The notes under the pieces: model-generated
Seen by the model: the letters and a program-made list of their open reading frames with translations, nothing else
Told to the model about the DNA's origin: nothing
Databases searched by the model: none
Part shown: positions 29,187 to 39,958 of the stretch, piece after piece
Numbering within the stretch: the stretch's first letter is position 1
Layout: each line of letters begins with the position of its first letter
NCBI GenBank assembly: GCA_020847975.1
Contig: JADLBD010000183.1
Location: 44,323-108,322 of the forward strand
Direction of reading: 5' to 3'
Source: Bryobacterales bacterium
GTDB taxonomy: Bacteria; Acidobacteriota; Terriglobia; Bryobacterales; Bryobacteraceae
Length of the DNA: 64,000 bases
Made by a program: the position numbers and the translations under genes

Positions 29187-30623
29187 ATGCACGCCAAGTT
29201 CATCCTCCCCGCCCTCACCGAAGCCTCCTCCCCTCTCTTCCGCCCCATCAAGTACTCCCTCTTCCCCCCGCTCGGGCTTGCCACCCTGGCCGCTTACCTT
29301 CCCAAAGACGCCTCCATCACTATCACCGACGAGCATGTCGAGCGGCTCCGCCTCGACGACCGCCCGGACCTGGTCGTCATCCAGGTCTACATCACCAGCG
29401 CACGGCGGGCCTATGAGATTGCGGATCACTACCGCCGCAAAGGGAGCTTCGTTGTCCTCGGCGGATTGCATGTGACGTCACTTCCGGAAGAAGCGGCGGC
29501 GCACGCCGATGCGATTTTCCTTGGTCCAGGCGAGGACACCTGGCCGCGCTTCCTGGAGGATTACCGCTGCGGGCGCACGGCCGGGCGCTACCAGTCTTCG
29601 GTCCGCACGCTGGAGGGTGCGCCGCCGGTGCGCCGGGACCTCATCAAGCGCCATCTGTACCTGGTGCCGAACTCGATCGTGGTTTCGCGCGGCTGCCCGC
29701 ATGTGTGCGATTTCTGTTACAAGGAGGCGTTTTTCGAAGGCGGGAAGTCGTTTTATACGCAGACGGTTGACGCCGCTTTGGCGGAAATCGAGCGGCTTCC
29801 CGGGCGCCACCTCTACTTTCTCGACGATCATCTGTTCGGCAACCGCCGGTTCGCGGCCGCGCTGTTTGACGGCATGCGCGGGATGGGCCGGTTGTGGCAG
29901 GCGGCGGGGACCGTGAACTCGGTGCTCGCTCCCGGCCTGCTCGAAAAGGCCGTCCAATGCGGATTACGGAGTCTGTTTGTCGGATTTGAGACGATGAATC
30001 CGGACAACCTCAGCGAGCAGCGCAAGTTTCAGAATCTGAACGGCGACTACAAAGCCGCCGTGGACCGGCTTCACAGCCTCGGAGTGATGGTGAACGGCAG
30101 TTTCGTGTTCGGCATGGACGGCGACGACGAATCCGTGTTCGAACGGACCGTGGAATGGGCGGTCACGCATGGCATTGAGACGGCCACGTTCCACATCCTG
30201 ACCCCCTACCCCGGCACTGCTCTCTACCAGCGCATGGAACAGCAAGGCCGGCTCCTGCACCGCGACTGGGACCTCTACGACACCCGCCATTGCGTTTTCC
30301 GGCCCGCCCGCATGACGCCGCGGCAACTCGAGGAAGGCTACCGGCGCGCGTACCGCGATTTTTACCGCTGGGGCAACATCCTGCGCGGCGCCTGCACGAA
30401 GCCGGAGTGGGCCGGCCGTCTGCGGCATGCCGGCTACGCCGCGGGGTGGAAGAAGTTCGAGCCCTTGTGGGACGCTGTCATCCGCCTGCGCCGCGTGGGG
30501 CGGATGCGCCCGGCGCTCGAGGCGATTCTCGAGGGCTTCCGTCCCCAACGGACGGAGGCGGCTCCCGCTACGGCGCGTATATCAGCGGCCGTTCGGCAGT
30601 TTGGATCAGGTACTGGCTCATGA
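29187..30623 (+). CDS. B12-binding-domain radical SAM protein
   Basis: SRGCPHVCDFCYKEAFF (CxxxCxxC); N-terminal B12-binding-like PPLGLATLAAYLPKDASITITDEHVE. Confidence 0.9.
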   Translation: MHAKFILPALTEASSPLFRPIKYSLFPPLGLATLAAYLPKDASITITDEHVERLRLDDRPDLVVIQVYITSARRAYEIADHYRRKGSFVVLGGLHVTSLPEEAAAHADAIFLGPGEDTWPRFLEDYRCGRTAGRYQSSVRTLEGAPPVRRDLIKRHLYLVPNSIVVSRGCPHVCDFCYKEAFFEGGKSFYTQTVDAALAEIERLPGRHLYFLDDHLFGNRRFAAALFDGMRGMGRLWQAAGTVNSVLAPGLLEKAVQCGLRSLFVGFETMNPDNLSEQRKFQNLNGDYKAAVDRLHSLGVMVNGSFVFGMDGDDESVFERTVEWAVTHGIETATFHILTPYPGTALYQRMEQQGRLLHRDWDLYDTRHCVFRPARMTPRQLEEGYRRAYRDFYRWGNILRGACTKPEWAGRLRHAGYAAGWKKFEPLWDAVIRLRRVGRMRPALEAILEGFRPQRTEAAPATARISAAVRQFGSGTGS

Positions 30624-31338
30624 AGTAGTTGTAGTTCCAGGTCTGCATGCCGCTTGCCGGGTTGTTAATCGCGAGCTGATCATCCGAAATGCCGACAATC
30701 ACTACCCAATGCCCGCTCAACTGCCCGGGCCATGCGCCGGCGTAGATCACCGGACCATCGTGCAGGAGGTCCCACATGCCCTCGTTCGTCAGGGAGGCAT
30801 AGAGGACGGTGAATCCGAGTTTGCGGGCGATGCGCTCGCGGTCGACGATGCCTTTGTTGTCCGTGTAGAGCTTCTGGGTTTCCGGATCTTCGGAAGGGTC
30901 AATCAATCCGGCGCCCTGGCCGCGGTCGCGCCAGTACTTCACCACCATCTGAAGCGAGGTGTACCAGCAGGACCAGGTCTGTGGTTGCTTCATGATGGGA
31001 ACCGCGTGGTAGATGGAGGAATTCATCCGCCCCGGCAGCCATACCATTCCGGGGCTGGCGGAGCTGCTGAAGCAATAGTTCTTCTGATCAGTGGTGAGTT
31101 TAGTGCAGCCGACGTACTCCTGGAGGTACCAATTCACCTCGCGGGCGGCTTCGTGCTCGTTTGCCGGCAAGCCTGGGTAGTTGAAGCGAATCAACTCCCA
31201 CGGTGTCATTCCCTTTTCGCGCGCCAGGGAGACCCAGCTATCGCGATCGGTTACTTTGCGGGATTCTCCGCCGGCGGGCCTGTAGTCGCGAGCGACCGGA
31301 CTCGCGGGACGCCGGATGCAACTGGGAAGGATGGGCAT
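30568..31338 (-). CDS. Papain-like (C39/C70-like) cysteine protease with an N-terminal LysM-like segment
   Basis: MKQPQTWSCWYTSLQMVVKYW (Cys), LSGHWVVIVGISDDQLAINNPASG (His/Asn); DSWVSLAREKGMTPWELIRFNYPGL is LysM-like. Confidence 0.65.
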   Translation of the reverse strand: MPILPSCIRRPASPVARDYRPAGGESRKVTDRDSWVSLAREKGMTPWELIRFNYPGLPANEHEAAREVNWYLQEYVGCTKLTTDQKNYCFSSSASPGMVWLPGRMNSSIYHAVPIMKQPQTWSCWYTSLQMVVKYWRDRGQGAGLIDPSEDPETQKLYTDNKGIVDRERIARKLGFTVLYASLTNEGMWDLLHDGPVIYAGAWPGQLSGHWVVIVGISDDQLAINNPASGMQTWNYNYFMSQYLIQTAERPLIYAP

Positions 31339-31420
31339 AGATCTTGGCTCCTCGTAGTACTACGTGCGATTCGCCGGGAAAATCCATCGCTGGTTTTGGG
31401 AAACAGACAAGCCCGTCGGA

Positions 31421-32851
31421 TTATTCGGGTTTTGACGGGGTTCCCGATTGCTCGATCGGTCCCGAGACGGGGGCCGGTTCATCCACGCGGCGCCAGCCTC
31501 GATGGGGAGCTGCCTTCGGCGCCGGCTCCGGGGCGGGAGTGCTGGCTGAGGCGGAGGGTGCGGGAGTGGAAGACGACCCCTCGGTGGAAGCGGTGCCAAT
31601 GATGTCCACATTGGGACCCCGGCCGCTGGCGCCGTCGACAGCCGGTCTTCGCCGCATACGCGGCGCCTGGCTGTCCGCGGCGGTTGTGGGTGATGTCGAA
31701 TCGGCGCCCGCGGAAGCCGGCGGGGCTTGCGTCACCAGGTTCGGGTCTTCGGGAGTCACAGGATCGCCCTGCTTGCCGGGGGCAAAGTAGGTTTTCCGGA
31801 AGCGGATCTCCGCTCCGGGATACCGGCGGAAGGCTGCGTCAGCCAGCCGCAACTCGAGGCGCCGCTCCTGTCCCGGTTGGACGCCGGGAGGGACAAGGAA
31901 GTACAGGGCATAGCGCTGGCGCAGGCGGGAAAGGGTGGTTTCGAGGGCGTAGGAATCGTCGACGGGCATGCTATCGCCACCGGAAGCGCGGGCAATCTCG
32001 GAGGTGCCGGCGGAACGGGTGTGCGAGCCCATTCCTCCCGGGTAACGGCCTCCCGGGTAGCGGCCTCCGCCGCCTCCGCCGATGATGACCCCGCCGAGGG
32101 GACCTCCCCCTCCGGGATATGGGGACCCCCAGCCGCCGCGGCGGGGGTACCGCTGGGGATACGGATCATTTGGATAGTTGCCGCCTCCGGGATATTGGCG
32201 GCGGTAACGCATGGCGTCCGGGGCGATGAGCGCGCTCATGACGGCATCCGCCTTCACCAGAGCCCGCTCGACCCTTTCGTCATCTCTGCCGAACTCGGTT
32301 TCATCGTCGGTCAAAATCACGATCGCCCGGCGAGCTTCGACCCGGGCGGAGCGCTGCACGTAGGCCGCCGCATCCAGCATGGCGCGCGTGATGTCCGTGC
32401 CGCCGTTGAAGCCCTCCTGCCGGAGGAGCGTCTCGAGGGCCCGCTCGACGTCGTCCCGGCTGTTGCGGAACGGAAGCCGCAGACGCGTCGAGCGGTCGAA
32501 TACCATGATCCCGACGCGGTCATCCTTGCCAAGTACCTGAAGGGCCTGGTGCGCCGCGGATGAGATCCGCTCGACGTGCGGCCGCATGCTTCCGCTCACA
32601 TCGAGCAGCAAGAGGACGTCGATGGGCATTTCCTCGCTGGCGAAGTTGCGGATGGGCTGGACGCGGCCTTCGTCGCGCAGTTCGAAATCACTGGCGCGCA
32701 GGCCGGTGACGGCGCGGTTGTCACGATCCAACACCTGGGCGTCGACGCGAACCAGAGCAACGTCGCTTTTGAAGACCGCTGTATCGTCCGGGGCCGCCGT
32801 CAGCAGACCAGCCGCCAGGAAAAATGGCAACAGGCAATTTTTGCGCGCCAT
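31421..32851 (-). CDS. VWFA-related domain exported protein with Gly/Pro/Tyr-rich insertion
   Basis: Signal peptide MARKNCLLPFFLAAGLLTAA; MIDAS IDVLLLLDVSGSM; YPGGGNYPNDPYPQRYPRRGGWGSPYPGGGGPLGG insertion. Confidence 0.85.
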   Translation of the reverse strand: MARKNCLLPFFLAAGLLTAAPDDTAVFKSDVALVRVDAQVLDRDNRAVTGLRASDFELRDEGRVQPIRNFASEEMPIDVLLLLDVSGSMRPHVERISSAAHQALQVLGKDDRVGIMVFDRSTRLRLPFRNSRDDVERALETLLRQEGFNGGTDITRAMLDAAAYVQRSARVEARRAIVILTDDETEFGRDDERVERALVKADAVMSALIAPDAMRYRRQYPGGGNYPNDPYPQRYPRRGGWGSPYPGGGGPLGGVIIGGGGGGRYPGGRYPGGMGSHTRSAGTSEIARASGGDSMPVDDSYALETTLSRLRQRYALYFLVPPGVQPGQERRLELRLADAAFRRYPGAEIRFRKTYFAPGKQGDPVTPEDPNLVTQAPPASAGADSTSPTTAADSQAPRMRRRPAVDGASGRGPNVDIIGTASTEGSSSTPAPSASASTPAPEPAPKAAPHRGWRRVDEPAPVSGPIEQSGTPSKPE

Positions 32852-32925
32852 TGGGGAACTCTGGGGGTTTGGACGCGCCGCCGCCCGCATGCGTTACCTT
32901 CGTGAGATGTGCCTTGTTTTTTCGC

Positions 32926-32953
32926 TTGGAAATTCGCGGGACTGCCTTATAAT
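32926..32953 (+). promoter_or_regulatory. Putative promoter TTGGAA-N16-TATAAT
   Basis: Consensus -10 at 32948-32953, 26 bp upstream of a small ORF with an AAGGAG-type RBS. Confidence 0.45.
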
Positions 32954-32978
32954 GAGCACAGCGAAAGGAGCACATTGA

Positions 32979-33173
32979 ATGCTCTCTCGAAGCGATTCTG
33001 CACTCTTTGTTCCGGAAGTTCCGGATCGTCCGATTGCGGCACACCCGGAAGACTGCACTGACACCGAATGCCTGGTTTGCATGAGGCTGACTATTCCGCA
33101 ACATATCGACAACCACGGTTCCAAGATTGAAGACATGGCGGGAACCGGGGAATGTGATGCGTTGGGGGGATAA
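32979..33173 (+). CDS. Small uncharacterised 64-aa protein with CTDTECLVC motif
   Basis: ATG preceded by gaaaggagcacattga; promoter-like sequence upstream; GC-rich hairpin downstream. Confidence 0.5.
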   Translation: MLSRSDSALFVPEVPDRPIAAHPEDCTDTECLVCMRLTIPQHIDNHGSKIEDMAGTGECDALGG

Positions 33174-33193
33174 GCCTCATTTCCTCATACCGC

Positions 33194-33225
33194 CCCGGGA
33201 CGGCTCGCCCTTGGACCGTCCCGGG
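33194..33225. terminator. Stem-loop CCCGGGACGG-N12-CCGTCCCGGG between convergent genes
   Basis: Perfect 10-bp inverted repeat. Confidence 0.6.
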
Positions 33226-33255
33226 ATTCAAAATCTGCAAGTTTTGCGTGTCATC

Positions 33256-34398
33256 CTACTGTGTCGTGAACCGGTAGATTGTTGTTGATTCGAATTTCTC
33301 TCCCGGCTTCAATACCACCGACGGAAAGTCCGGCTTGTTCGGCGAATCGGGGAAGTGTTGGGTTTCGAGACAGAATGCCGATCGATACGAGTATGCTTTC
33401 CCGCCTTTGCCGTGAACGGAGCCGTCGAGGAAGTTGCCCGTGTAGAACTGCACGCCCGGCTGGGTGGTGAGGACTTCCATGACGCGGCCCGATTTGGGCT
33501 CGACCACTCGCGCCGCCAGGGCCAGTCCTCCGCCGCCGTTGAAGACGAAGTTGTGGTCGTAGCCTTTGCCGAATTGAATTTGCTGGTCTTTGTCGTTGAT
33601 GTGCGCCCCGATGGCGGTGGGCTTGGTCAGGTCAAAGGGAGTTCCCTTCACCGGCTTCAATTCGCCGGTGGGGATCAGTCCGGAATCAATGGGAGTGAAA
33701 CGGTCCGCGTTGAGCATGATCTCGTGGCCCAGAATGTCTCCCACGCCTTCTCCCGCGAGATTGAAATAGGCGTGATTGGTGAGGTTCAAAACAGTGTCTT
33801 TATCCGTGCCGGCCGTGTAATCAATTTTCAATTCGTTCTTATCCGTCAGCGTGTAGACAACGGTCACGGAGAGGTTGCCCGGATAGCCCTCCTCGCCGTC
33901 TTTGGAAAGGTAAGTCAGTTTGAGCGACGGCTCTTCGCCCGTGCCCTCCTGCGCCTTCCACACCACCTTGTCGAAGCCCACAACTCCGCCGTGGAGCGAG
34001 TTCGCTCCGTCGTTTGCCGCCAGCTTATACTCCTTGCCGTCGAGTGTGAACTTCGCCTTTCCGATGCGGTTGCCGTAGCGGCCGATGAGCGCGCCGAAAT
34101 ATGGGTTATTGCCCAGGTAGCCATCCAGGCTGTCAAAGCCAAGCACGACGTCGGCGAATTTGCCCGCGCGGCCGGGGACCTTCAGCGTCACCACGCGCCC
34201 CCCGTAGTTGGTGATGGATGTCTCGACGCCGTTTTTGTTCGTGAGAGTGTACAGTTCCACGGACTCCCCGTTCCTCGTTTGTCCAAAAGGTTGTTTGTTG
34301 ATCTTCACGGTCTTGGGCGGCTCCGGTTTCGGTGAGGAGCAGGAGGAGAGAATCGCCAGCGCGGCGAGCGTCGCGGCTCCGGGCAAGGGCTTAGGCAT
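33256..34398 (-). CDS. galM: Aldose 1-epimerase (galactose mutarotase)
   Basis: TSITNYGGRVVTLKVPGRAGKFADVVLGFDSLDGYLGNNPYFGALIGRYGNRIGKAKFTLDGKEYKLAANDGANSLHGG. Confidence 0.95.
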   Translation of the reverse strand: MPKPLPGAATLAALAILSSCSSPKPEPPKTVKINKQPFGQTRNGESVELYTLTNKNGVETSITNYGGRVVTLKVPGRAGKFADVVLGFDSLDGYLGNNPYFGALIGRYGNRIGKAKFTLDGKEYKLAANDGANSLHGGVVGFDKVVWKAQEGTGEEPSLKLTYLSKDGEEGYPGNLSVTVVYTLTDKNELKIDYTAGTDKDTVLNLTNHAYFNLAGEGVGDILGHEIMLNADRFTPIDSGLIPTGELKPVKGTPFDLTKPTAIGAHINDKDQQIQFGKGYDHNFVFNGGGGLALAARVVEPKSGRVMEVLTTQPGVQFYTGNFLDGSVHGKGGKAYSYRSAFCLETQHFPDSPNKPDFPSVVLKPGEKFESTTIYRFTTQ

Positions 34399-34408
34399 GT
34401 GGGATAGT

Positions 34409-35452
34409 TTATCGCGCCGCCTCCGCGTAATGGCGGTCGCTCAGTGCGCGGAGACGCTCGGCCGCGGTCTCCGCCGTGATGTCGCGCTGCGGATTGCCGA
34501 GCATCTCATAGCCCACCATGAACTTCCGCACGGTGGCCGAACGCAGCAGCGGCGGATAGAAATGAGCATGGAAATGAAACCCGTCATGCGCCCCGCCATC
34601 CGTGGGCCGCTGATGAAATCCCATGGTGTAGGGGAACGGGGTTTCGAAAAGGTTGTCATAGCGCGTGGTGATGCGCTTCAACACGTCCGCGAGCGCGCTC
34701 CGCTCGCCGGGCTCGAGTTGATCCATGCCGCTCAGGTGCCGCCTGGGGATGACCAGCGTTTCAAACGGCCACACGGCCCAGAACGGGACCATGACGGTGA
34801 ACGCATCGTTTTCGAGCACGACGCGTGTGCAGCGGGTCTTCTCGAGCGCCAGATAGTCGCAGAGCAGGCAGCCGTTATAGGCGCCGAACGCGGCGAGTTC
34901 CTTGGACAGTTCTCCCGGGATGGTGGAGTTCGCCCAGATCTGGCAATGCGGATGCGGATTGCTGGCGCCCATCATGCCGCCGCGGTTTTCGAAGATCTGC
35001 ACCGAGCGGATCCATGGTATGGCCCCCAGTTCTCCGTACTGCGCCACCCAGGCATCCACGACATCCTCAATCGCCTTCCGCGGGAGACGGGAGACACTGA
35101 GGCTATGATCCGGGGAAAAGCACACGACACGGCAGATACCCCGTTCGGTTTCGGCCACCAGCAATCCGGATTCGTTCACCGTTGCTGCCGGGGCATCCGG
35201 CAGCAGGGCGGCGAAGTCGTTATCGAATACGAACGTAGATTCGTAGGGCGGGTTCCGGCGCCCACCGGCGCGCGCGTTGCCGGGACACAGATAGCAGCCG
35301 GGGTCATGGCGCACGGATACGGGTTCGGCATGCTTTTCCACTTGTCCCTGCCATGGCCGCTTCGCGCGGTGCGGCGAAACCAGGATCCATTCGCGGGTGA
35401 GCGGATTGAAGCGTCGATGAGGGTAGCGCTCCAGGAGGTCAGAGGCAGGCAT
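34409..35452 (-). CDS. galT: Galactose-1-phosphate uridylyltransferase
   Basis: [46 protein letters not shown]. Confidence 0.95.
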   Translation of the reverse strand: MPASDLLERYPHRRFNPLTREWILVSPHRAKRPWQGQVEKHAEPVSVRHDPGCYLCPGNARAGGRRNPPYESTFVFDNDFAALLPDAPAATVNESGLLVAETERGICRVVCFSPDHSLSVSRLPRKAIEDVVDAWVAQYGELGAIPWIRSVQIFENRGGMMGASNPHPHCQIWANSTIPGELSKELAAFGAYNGCLLCDYLALEKTRCTRVVLENDAFTVMVPFWAVWPFETLVIPRRHLSGMDQLEPGERSALADVLKRITTRYDNLFETPFPYTMGFHQRPTDGGAHDGFHFHAHFYPPLLRSATVRKFMVGYEMLGNPQRDITAETAAERLRALSDRHYAEAAR

Positions 35453-35457
35453 CCGGC

Positions 35458-38394
35458 CTACTTCCGCTCGACCCAAATCGGCGAGGACCACGCCATGTTC
35501 CCGTCCTTCTGCTCCATGCGCACATAGTAGAAATGCTCTCCCGGGGTGAGGCTCGACTCGCGGAAACGCAGATCGTAAGTTTCACCGGCCGGTTCGCGCG
35601 AGTAGATCACTTCATTGTCGCGCACCACCACCACATGCCTGATCGGTCCCGTTGCGACAATCTTGGCCGTCAACTCCGGAAGCGACTGCGAGGGCACAAT
35701 ATCGCCCTGCATGTAGGTCTTCCCGTCCAGGTTCATGCGGTAATCCATGAGGATGTTCGAAGTGGCCGCATAGGTGTGCCGCTTGCGCATGGCATCCATC
35801 AGCCCTTCGCGGGTCGAGTTCTCCGCGAGCATTACGGCGTAGGAGAGGTGCGTCGAGACGTGGTCGGAACTCGCCTGCACCCCGAGTTTATAGCCCTTGG
35901 CCCAGGCGTTCGAGACGAACCCAAGGGGCCGGTAGCCTCCCGCCCAGAGTTCCGTCCGTTTCCCCGTCGGGGAGAGCGGCGCCCCTTCGCGTTCCGCGCT
36001 GGTGCGTGCGCCCTGATAGATCTCGACAATGGGCTCGAGGTTCGGGTCATTGTCGCGCCAGTCGGTGCCCATGTTCGTATGCGATGTGTGTGACGAGGTC
36101 AGACCATTCCATTTTCTGAGGAACGGATAGAGCACCGATCCGGTGTTCACGGCCGCTTTCTGCTCCTGCGGACTGATCTGGAGAACGGGCACGCCGCGCT
36201 TGGCGAAGATCAGGTTCCGGTGCCCATTGGGATAACCGAGACTGCGCTCCACCCCGTATAGCGCGGTGAAGAACCCCGGCACGTGGAACATGTCTGCCGC
36301 CTTCTGGATGCGCCACACGGGGTAATCCGAGAGGTTCGCGCTCGGCTGGCCGCTTTGATGGTCTGTAACGGCGAGCCAGTCCATACCCGCCGAATCCATG
36401 GCGTAGCGGTAGGATTCGTAGAGCGTTCCGTCGCCCGCGCCGTCGAGCGAGATCTCGGTGTGGCGGTGCATGTCGCCGCGGTAGATTTTGTAGGTCTTGC
36501 CGCCGGCGGAGATGGTGTAGTTGCGCAGCGCCTGAATCTGCTCGCGCTCGCGGGGTTCGCTCGGCAGGCCCGCCGGCGGTTCCACACCGCGTGCGCCCAC
36601 ATGCGTCACGGCAGGACCATCCGCGCGAAGGCGCGCCAGCAGGATGTCGTTGTTCCGCGGATTGGTGGAGAAGTTCGGCCCTCCATAGAGCCGGTGGTCG
36701 GTCACCAACGCGGCGTACACGTTGCCCTGCCGGTCCGCCGCGGCGCTAATCTCGCCTCCATTCCGCCCCGCCGATTCGGGCACGGGAATCAACTCGGTCC
36801 AGTGATCGCCCTGATAATAGGCGGCGTAGACTTCCCACTTGCCGCCCGCCGCCCACAAGCTGGTGGGGAGTTTCGTGTTACTGCGCGGGCGGAAGAACAT
36901 CCACATGCGGCCTTTGGAGTCCGCCACAAGGCGCGGCGTCTGTGTGAACCGCCGGAAGCCGTAGGGGACCACATCCTCCACCTGCTGAAGAGGCGCCAGC
37001 CATTTGCCAGCGGCGTAGATGGCGATCTTGATGCTTCGCGAGTCGTAGATGCCTGTTCCGCCCGAAAGCAGGAAGCCTACATCCTTCGCCCAGTTCTCGC
37101 GCGACTCATCCCAGGCAATCCATACGCGGTTCTGGCCGTCCACCGCGAGATTCGGCCGCACGTGGAAGCGTGTCGTATCGGTCACCTTCAGGAGCGGCCC
37201 CGGCTGCCCGTTCTTTACTGAACGGAGGCAGATGTTGTAGCTGCCGGTGGCGTAGCTGTCCCACGCTACCCACACTGTGCCGTCGTGATCGGCCACTATG
37301 GCCGGGTTCCAATCGTTCGCCCGCGCATAACGGCTCGCGTCGCTGAGTCTGATTTCGTTTTGCCACTTGCCGCCCACGTACGATTTGAGATAGATGTCGC
37401 TGTGCGCCTTGCGGGAACTCATGAACGCCACATGCAGATTGCCGCGCCCGTCCGCCGCCACCTTGTGGAACAGGTTGTTCCCCTCGGTGTCCGTAAGCGT
37501 CTCCACCGTGCCTCCGGGTACGCGCGCCTTCAACTGGAATCCCCGGCTGTCCCGTTCGCTCCAGATCACCATCGGCTTGCCGTTCACCATGCCGGCGGCG
37601 GACATGAAGATATCGCCCGGCTTTTCCGTGACCAGGGACGGCTCGCTCCAGCCACCGTTCAGATAGGAGCGCAGAAACACCTGATCCGCGCCGTTCTTAT
37701 AGGCGACCCACGTAAGCCACAGCCGGTCGCCGCCGGCGATGAGGGAGGGGAAGTCGTCTTCGTACTCGGGTGTGGTGACCTGCTCCATCACCGCGCTGCG
37801 GTAGATTTCGATGGTGGCGCCAAGCGGGAACAGCCCCTCGGTTTCCGGCAGGTCCATTGGCCGGAAGGAGAATTCACCCTTCGGTACTTTCACCGCGATC
37901 CCGGCGTCCCTGGGGGCGCGGAAATACAGCGTCACTCCGCACGGCTGCACCGGCGTGGGCTGCGGCTGCGGCTTCTCGTTCGGATGCATACCCGCGCTGA
38001 AGGCGCCCCATTCATAGGTGGAACACTTCCAGGAGTTCCCCTCCGCGCTGTCGTTCTCGGTGAAGTGATACCCGGCGATGCGCTCGAGCTTTCCCCTGCT
38101 CAGCGACACGCTGCCATCCCACGCGGTGGGCGCCGCATCCTTGGAGCCGAAAATCAGCGTTACCGACTGTAGCTCTGTTTCGCCCGGAGCCGGCTGCGGA
38201 TTCGTGATCTGGAAGGCTTCCAAGGAAAACGCTCGCACAACGGCGCCTCGACCGCCGGTGGATGCGCGAGTTTCTTCCTGTACTGGCGAGCCGGCGGGCC
38301 CTGGGCGAGCTGTTGACACAGTCAGGTTGTTGCGAACCTCGAAGGCAACAACGAAAACAAGGAAGAGTGAAAGGACCGCGATTCGTTGTTTCAT
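35458..38394 (-). CDS. Large exported protein with propeller-like region and PHP/DUF3604-like C-terminal domain
   Basis: Signal peptide [66 protein letters not shown]. Confidence 0.75.
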   Translation of the reverse strand: MKQRIAVLSLFLVFVVAFEVRNNLTVSTARPGPAGSPVQEETRASTGGRGAVVRAFSLEAFQITNPQPAPGETELQSVTLIFGSKDAAPTAWDGSVSLSRGKLERIAGYHFTENDSAEGNSWKCSTYEWGAFSAGMHPNEKPQPQPTPVQPCGVTLYFRAPRDAGIAVKVPKGEFSFRPMDLPETEGLFPLGATIEIYRSAVMEQVTTPEYEDDFPSLIAGGDRLWLTWVAYKNGADQVFLRSYLNGGWSEPSLVTEKPGDIFMSAAGMVNGKPMVIWSERDSRGFQLKARVPGGTVETLTDTEGNNLFHKVAADGRGNLHVAFMSSRKAHSDIYLKSYVGGKWQNEIRLSDASRYARANDWNPAIVADHDGTVWVAWDSYATGSYNICLRSVKNGQPGPLLKVTDTTRFHVRPNLAVDGQNRVWIAWDESRENWAKDVGFLLSGGTGIYDSRSIKIAIYAAGKWLAPLQQVEDVVPYGFRRFTQTPRLVADSKGRMWMFFRPRSNTKLPTSLWAAGGKWEVYAAYYQGDHWTELIPVPESAGRNGGEISAAADRQGNVYAALVTDHRLYGGPNFSTNPRNNDILLARLRADGPAVTHVGARGVEPPAGLPSEPREREQIQALRNYTISAGGKTYKIYRGDMHRHTEISLDGAGDGTLYESYRYAMDSAGMDWLAVTDHQSGQPSANLSDYPVWRIQKAADMFHVPGFFTALYGVERSLGYPNGHRNLIFAKRGVPVLQISPQEQKAAVNTGSVLYPFLRKWNGLTSSHTSHTNMGTDWRDNDPNLEPIVEIYQGARTSAEREGAPLSPTGKRTELWAGGYRPLGFVSNAWAKGYKLGVQASSDHVSTHLSYAVMLAENSTREGLMDAMRKRHTYAATSNILMDYRMNLDGKTYMQGDIVPSQSLPELTAKIVATGPIRHVVVVRDNEVIYSREPAGETYDLRFRESSLTPGEHFYYVRMEQKDGNMAWSSPIWVERK

Positions 38395-38497
38395 TGCCGG
38401 GTAGCGTATCATGCCGTACCCCACGCGTCCACTTGGGCTTGCCTCGCAATTTCGCCGCATGCCAAACTTGTAGCGAACACGCGCGCACCTGGTCTCC

Positions 38498-39958
38498 ATG
38501 CGGCAAACTTCCACTGATGGCGGCCCCGTTTCCACTGGCGCCGCCGGTTCGCTGGTCCCGCTGGCTGTCGATCTCGACGGCACGCTCCTTCGCGGCGATT
38601 CTTTGTGGGAAGGCATCGCGATCCTGCTGCGTACTCGCCCGTGGCTGTTGCTGCTCTGCCCGTTCTGGCTGCTGGGCGGAAAAGCCGCCTTCAAGGCCAG
38701 GCTGGCCCGCCATGCATCTCTCGATCCTTCACGCCTCGTCTGGAACGAGGAACTGATCGCCTTTCTGCGGCTGCAGCACGCCGCCGGGCGGCCGCTCCTT
38801 CTGGTTACCGGAGCGAATCAGATGTGGGCTCAGCAAATCGCCGCGCATTTCGGCATTTTTCAGCAGGCCGCGGGCTCCGGGGCTGATTTCAACAATACCG
38901 GCATCCGCAAGCGCGACCTATGCATCGCGCTGTACGGGGAAAGCGGCTTCGACTACGTGGGCGATTCCGCCGCCGATCTCCCTGTGATGCAAGCCGCCCG
39001 CAACGCGCTCATCGTGGGACGGGATTCCAGGCTCCACCGCCGCGTCCAGGCGGCGGGAGTCCCCATTGCCGCCGTTTTCTCCCGCCCATCGGGCCGGGGG
39101 GCGATCTGGCGGACACTGCGTGTGCATCAGTGGTCGAAAAATCTTCTGCTCTTCGTACCCGCCTTCGTCGGCATGCGGTGGATGAGCGGCGCGGTGATGC
39201 TCGCCGCGCTTTGGGGTCTCCTCGCTTTTTGCCTCGCGGCCTCGGCTTGCTATCTGATCAATGACCTGGTGGATCTTCCAAACGACCGCCGCCATTCCGC
39301 CAAGCGCCTCCGCCCCTTCGCGAGCGGGGAAATGCCTCTCTCGTTCGGATTCCTCGCGGCTCCCGTGCTGTTGGCCGGTTCGCTGCTCATCGCGGGGAGC
39401 CTGCCGCGGCTTTTCCTGTGGCTCCTGCTGCTGTATCAGGGGGGGACGCTTGCTTATAGTTTCTGGCTCAAGCGGTTGCTGATGGCTGACGTGACCGTAC
39501 TGGCGGGCCTTTACACGGTGCGGATCCTTGCCGGCGGCGCGGCCACCAGCATTGTCGTATCGCCCTGGCTGCTGCTGTTTTCCGTCTGCACTTTCTCGAG
39601 CCTTGCTTTTCTCAAGCGCTTCGTCGAGTTTCAGGATTCGGAAACGGAGTCGGAATCCCGCGCCTACGAGAAGGACGATGCGCCGCTATTGGCGGCGATG
39701 GGCATCGGCTCGGCGATGATCTCGATCCTGGTGCTGGCGCTCTATATCAACAGCGACAGTGTGCGGATTCTTTATCACGAGCCCCATTTCCTCTGGCCCG
39801 CCTGCCCCTTGCTGATGTATTACCTGAACCGCCTGTGGCTGCTGGCGCGCCGCCGCGAATTGACCCACGACCCCGTGTGGTTTGTCATTCGCGACAAGGC
39901 CGCCTACGTGGTGCTCGCGCTGGTGGCGCTTTCGATGCAGTTGGCCCGGGCAGTGTAA
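38498..39958 (+). CDS. HAD phosphatase-UbiA prenyltransferase fusion
   Basis: VDLDGTLLRGDS (HAD); polytopic UbiA with NDLVDLPNDRRHSAKRLRPFASG. Confidence 0.85.
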   Translation: MRQTSTDGGPVSTGAAGSLVPLAVDLDGTLLRGDSLWEGIAILLRTRPWLLLLCPFWLLGGKAAFKARLARHASLDPSRLVWNEELIAFLRLQHAAGRPLLLVTGANQMWAQQIAAHFGIFQQAAGSGADFNNTGIRKRDLCIALYGESGFDYVGDSAADLPVMQAARNALIVGRDSRLHRRVQAAGVPIAAVFSRPSGRGAIWRTLRVHQWSKNLLLFVPAFVGMRWMSGAVMLAALWGLLAFCLAASACYLINDLVDLPNDRRHSAKRLRPFASGEMPLSFGFLAAPVLLAGSLLIAGSLPRLFLWLLLLYQGGTLAYSFWLKRLLMADVTVLAGLYTVRILAGGAATSIVVSPWLLLFSVCTFSSLAFLKRFVEFQDSETESESRAYEKDDAPLLAAMGIGSAMISILVLALYINSDSVRILYHEPHFLWPACPLLMYYLNRLWLLARRRELTHDPVWFVIRDKAAYVVLALVALSMQLARAV

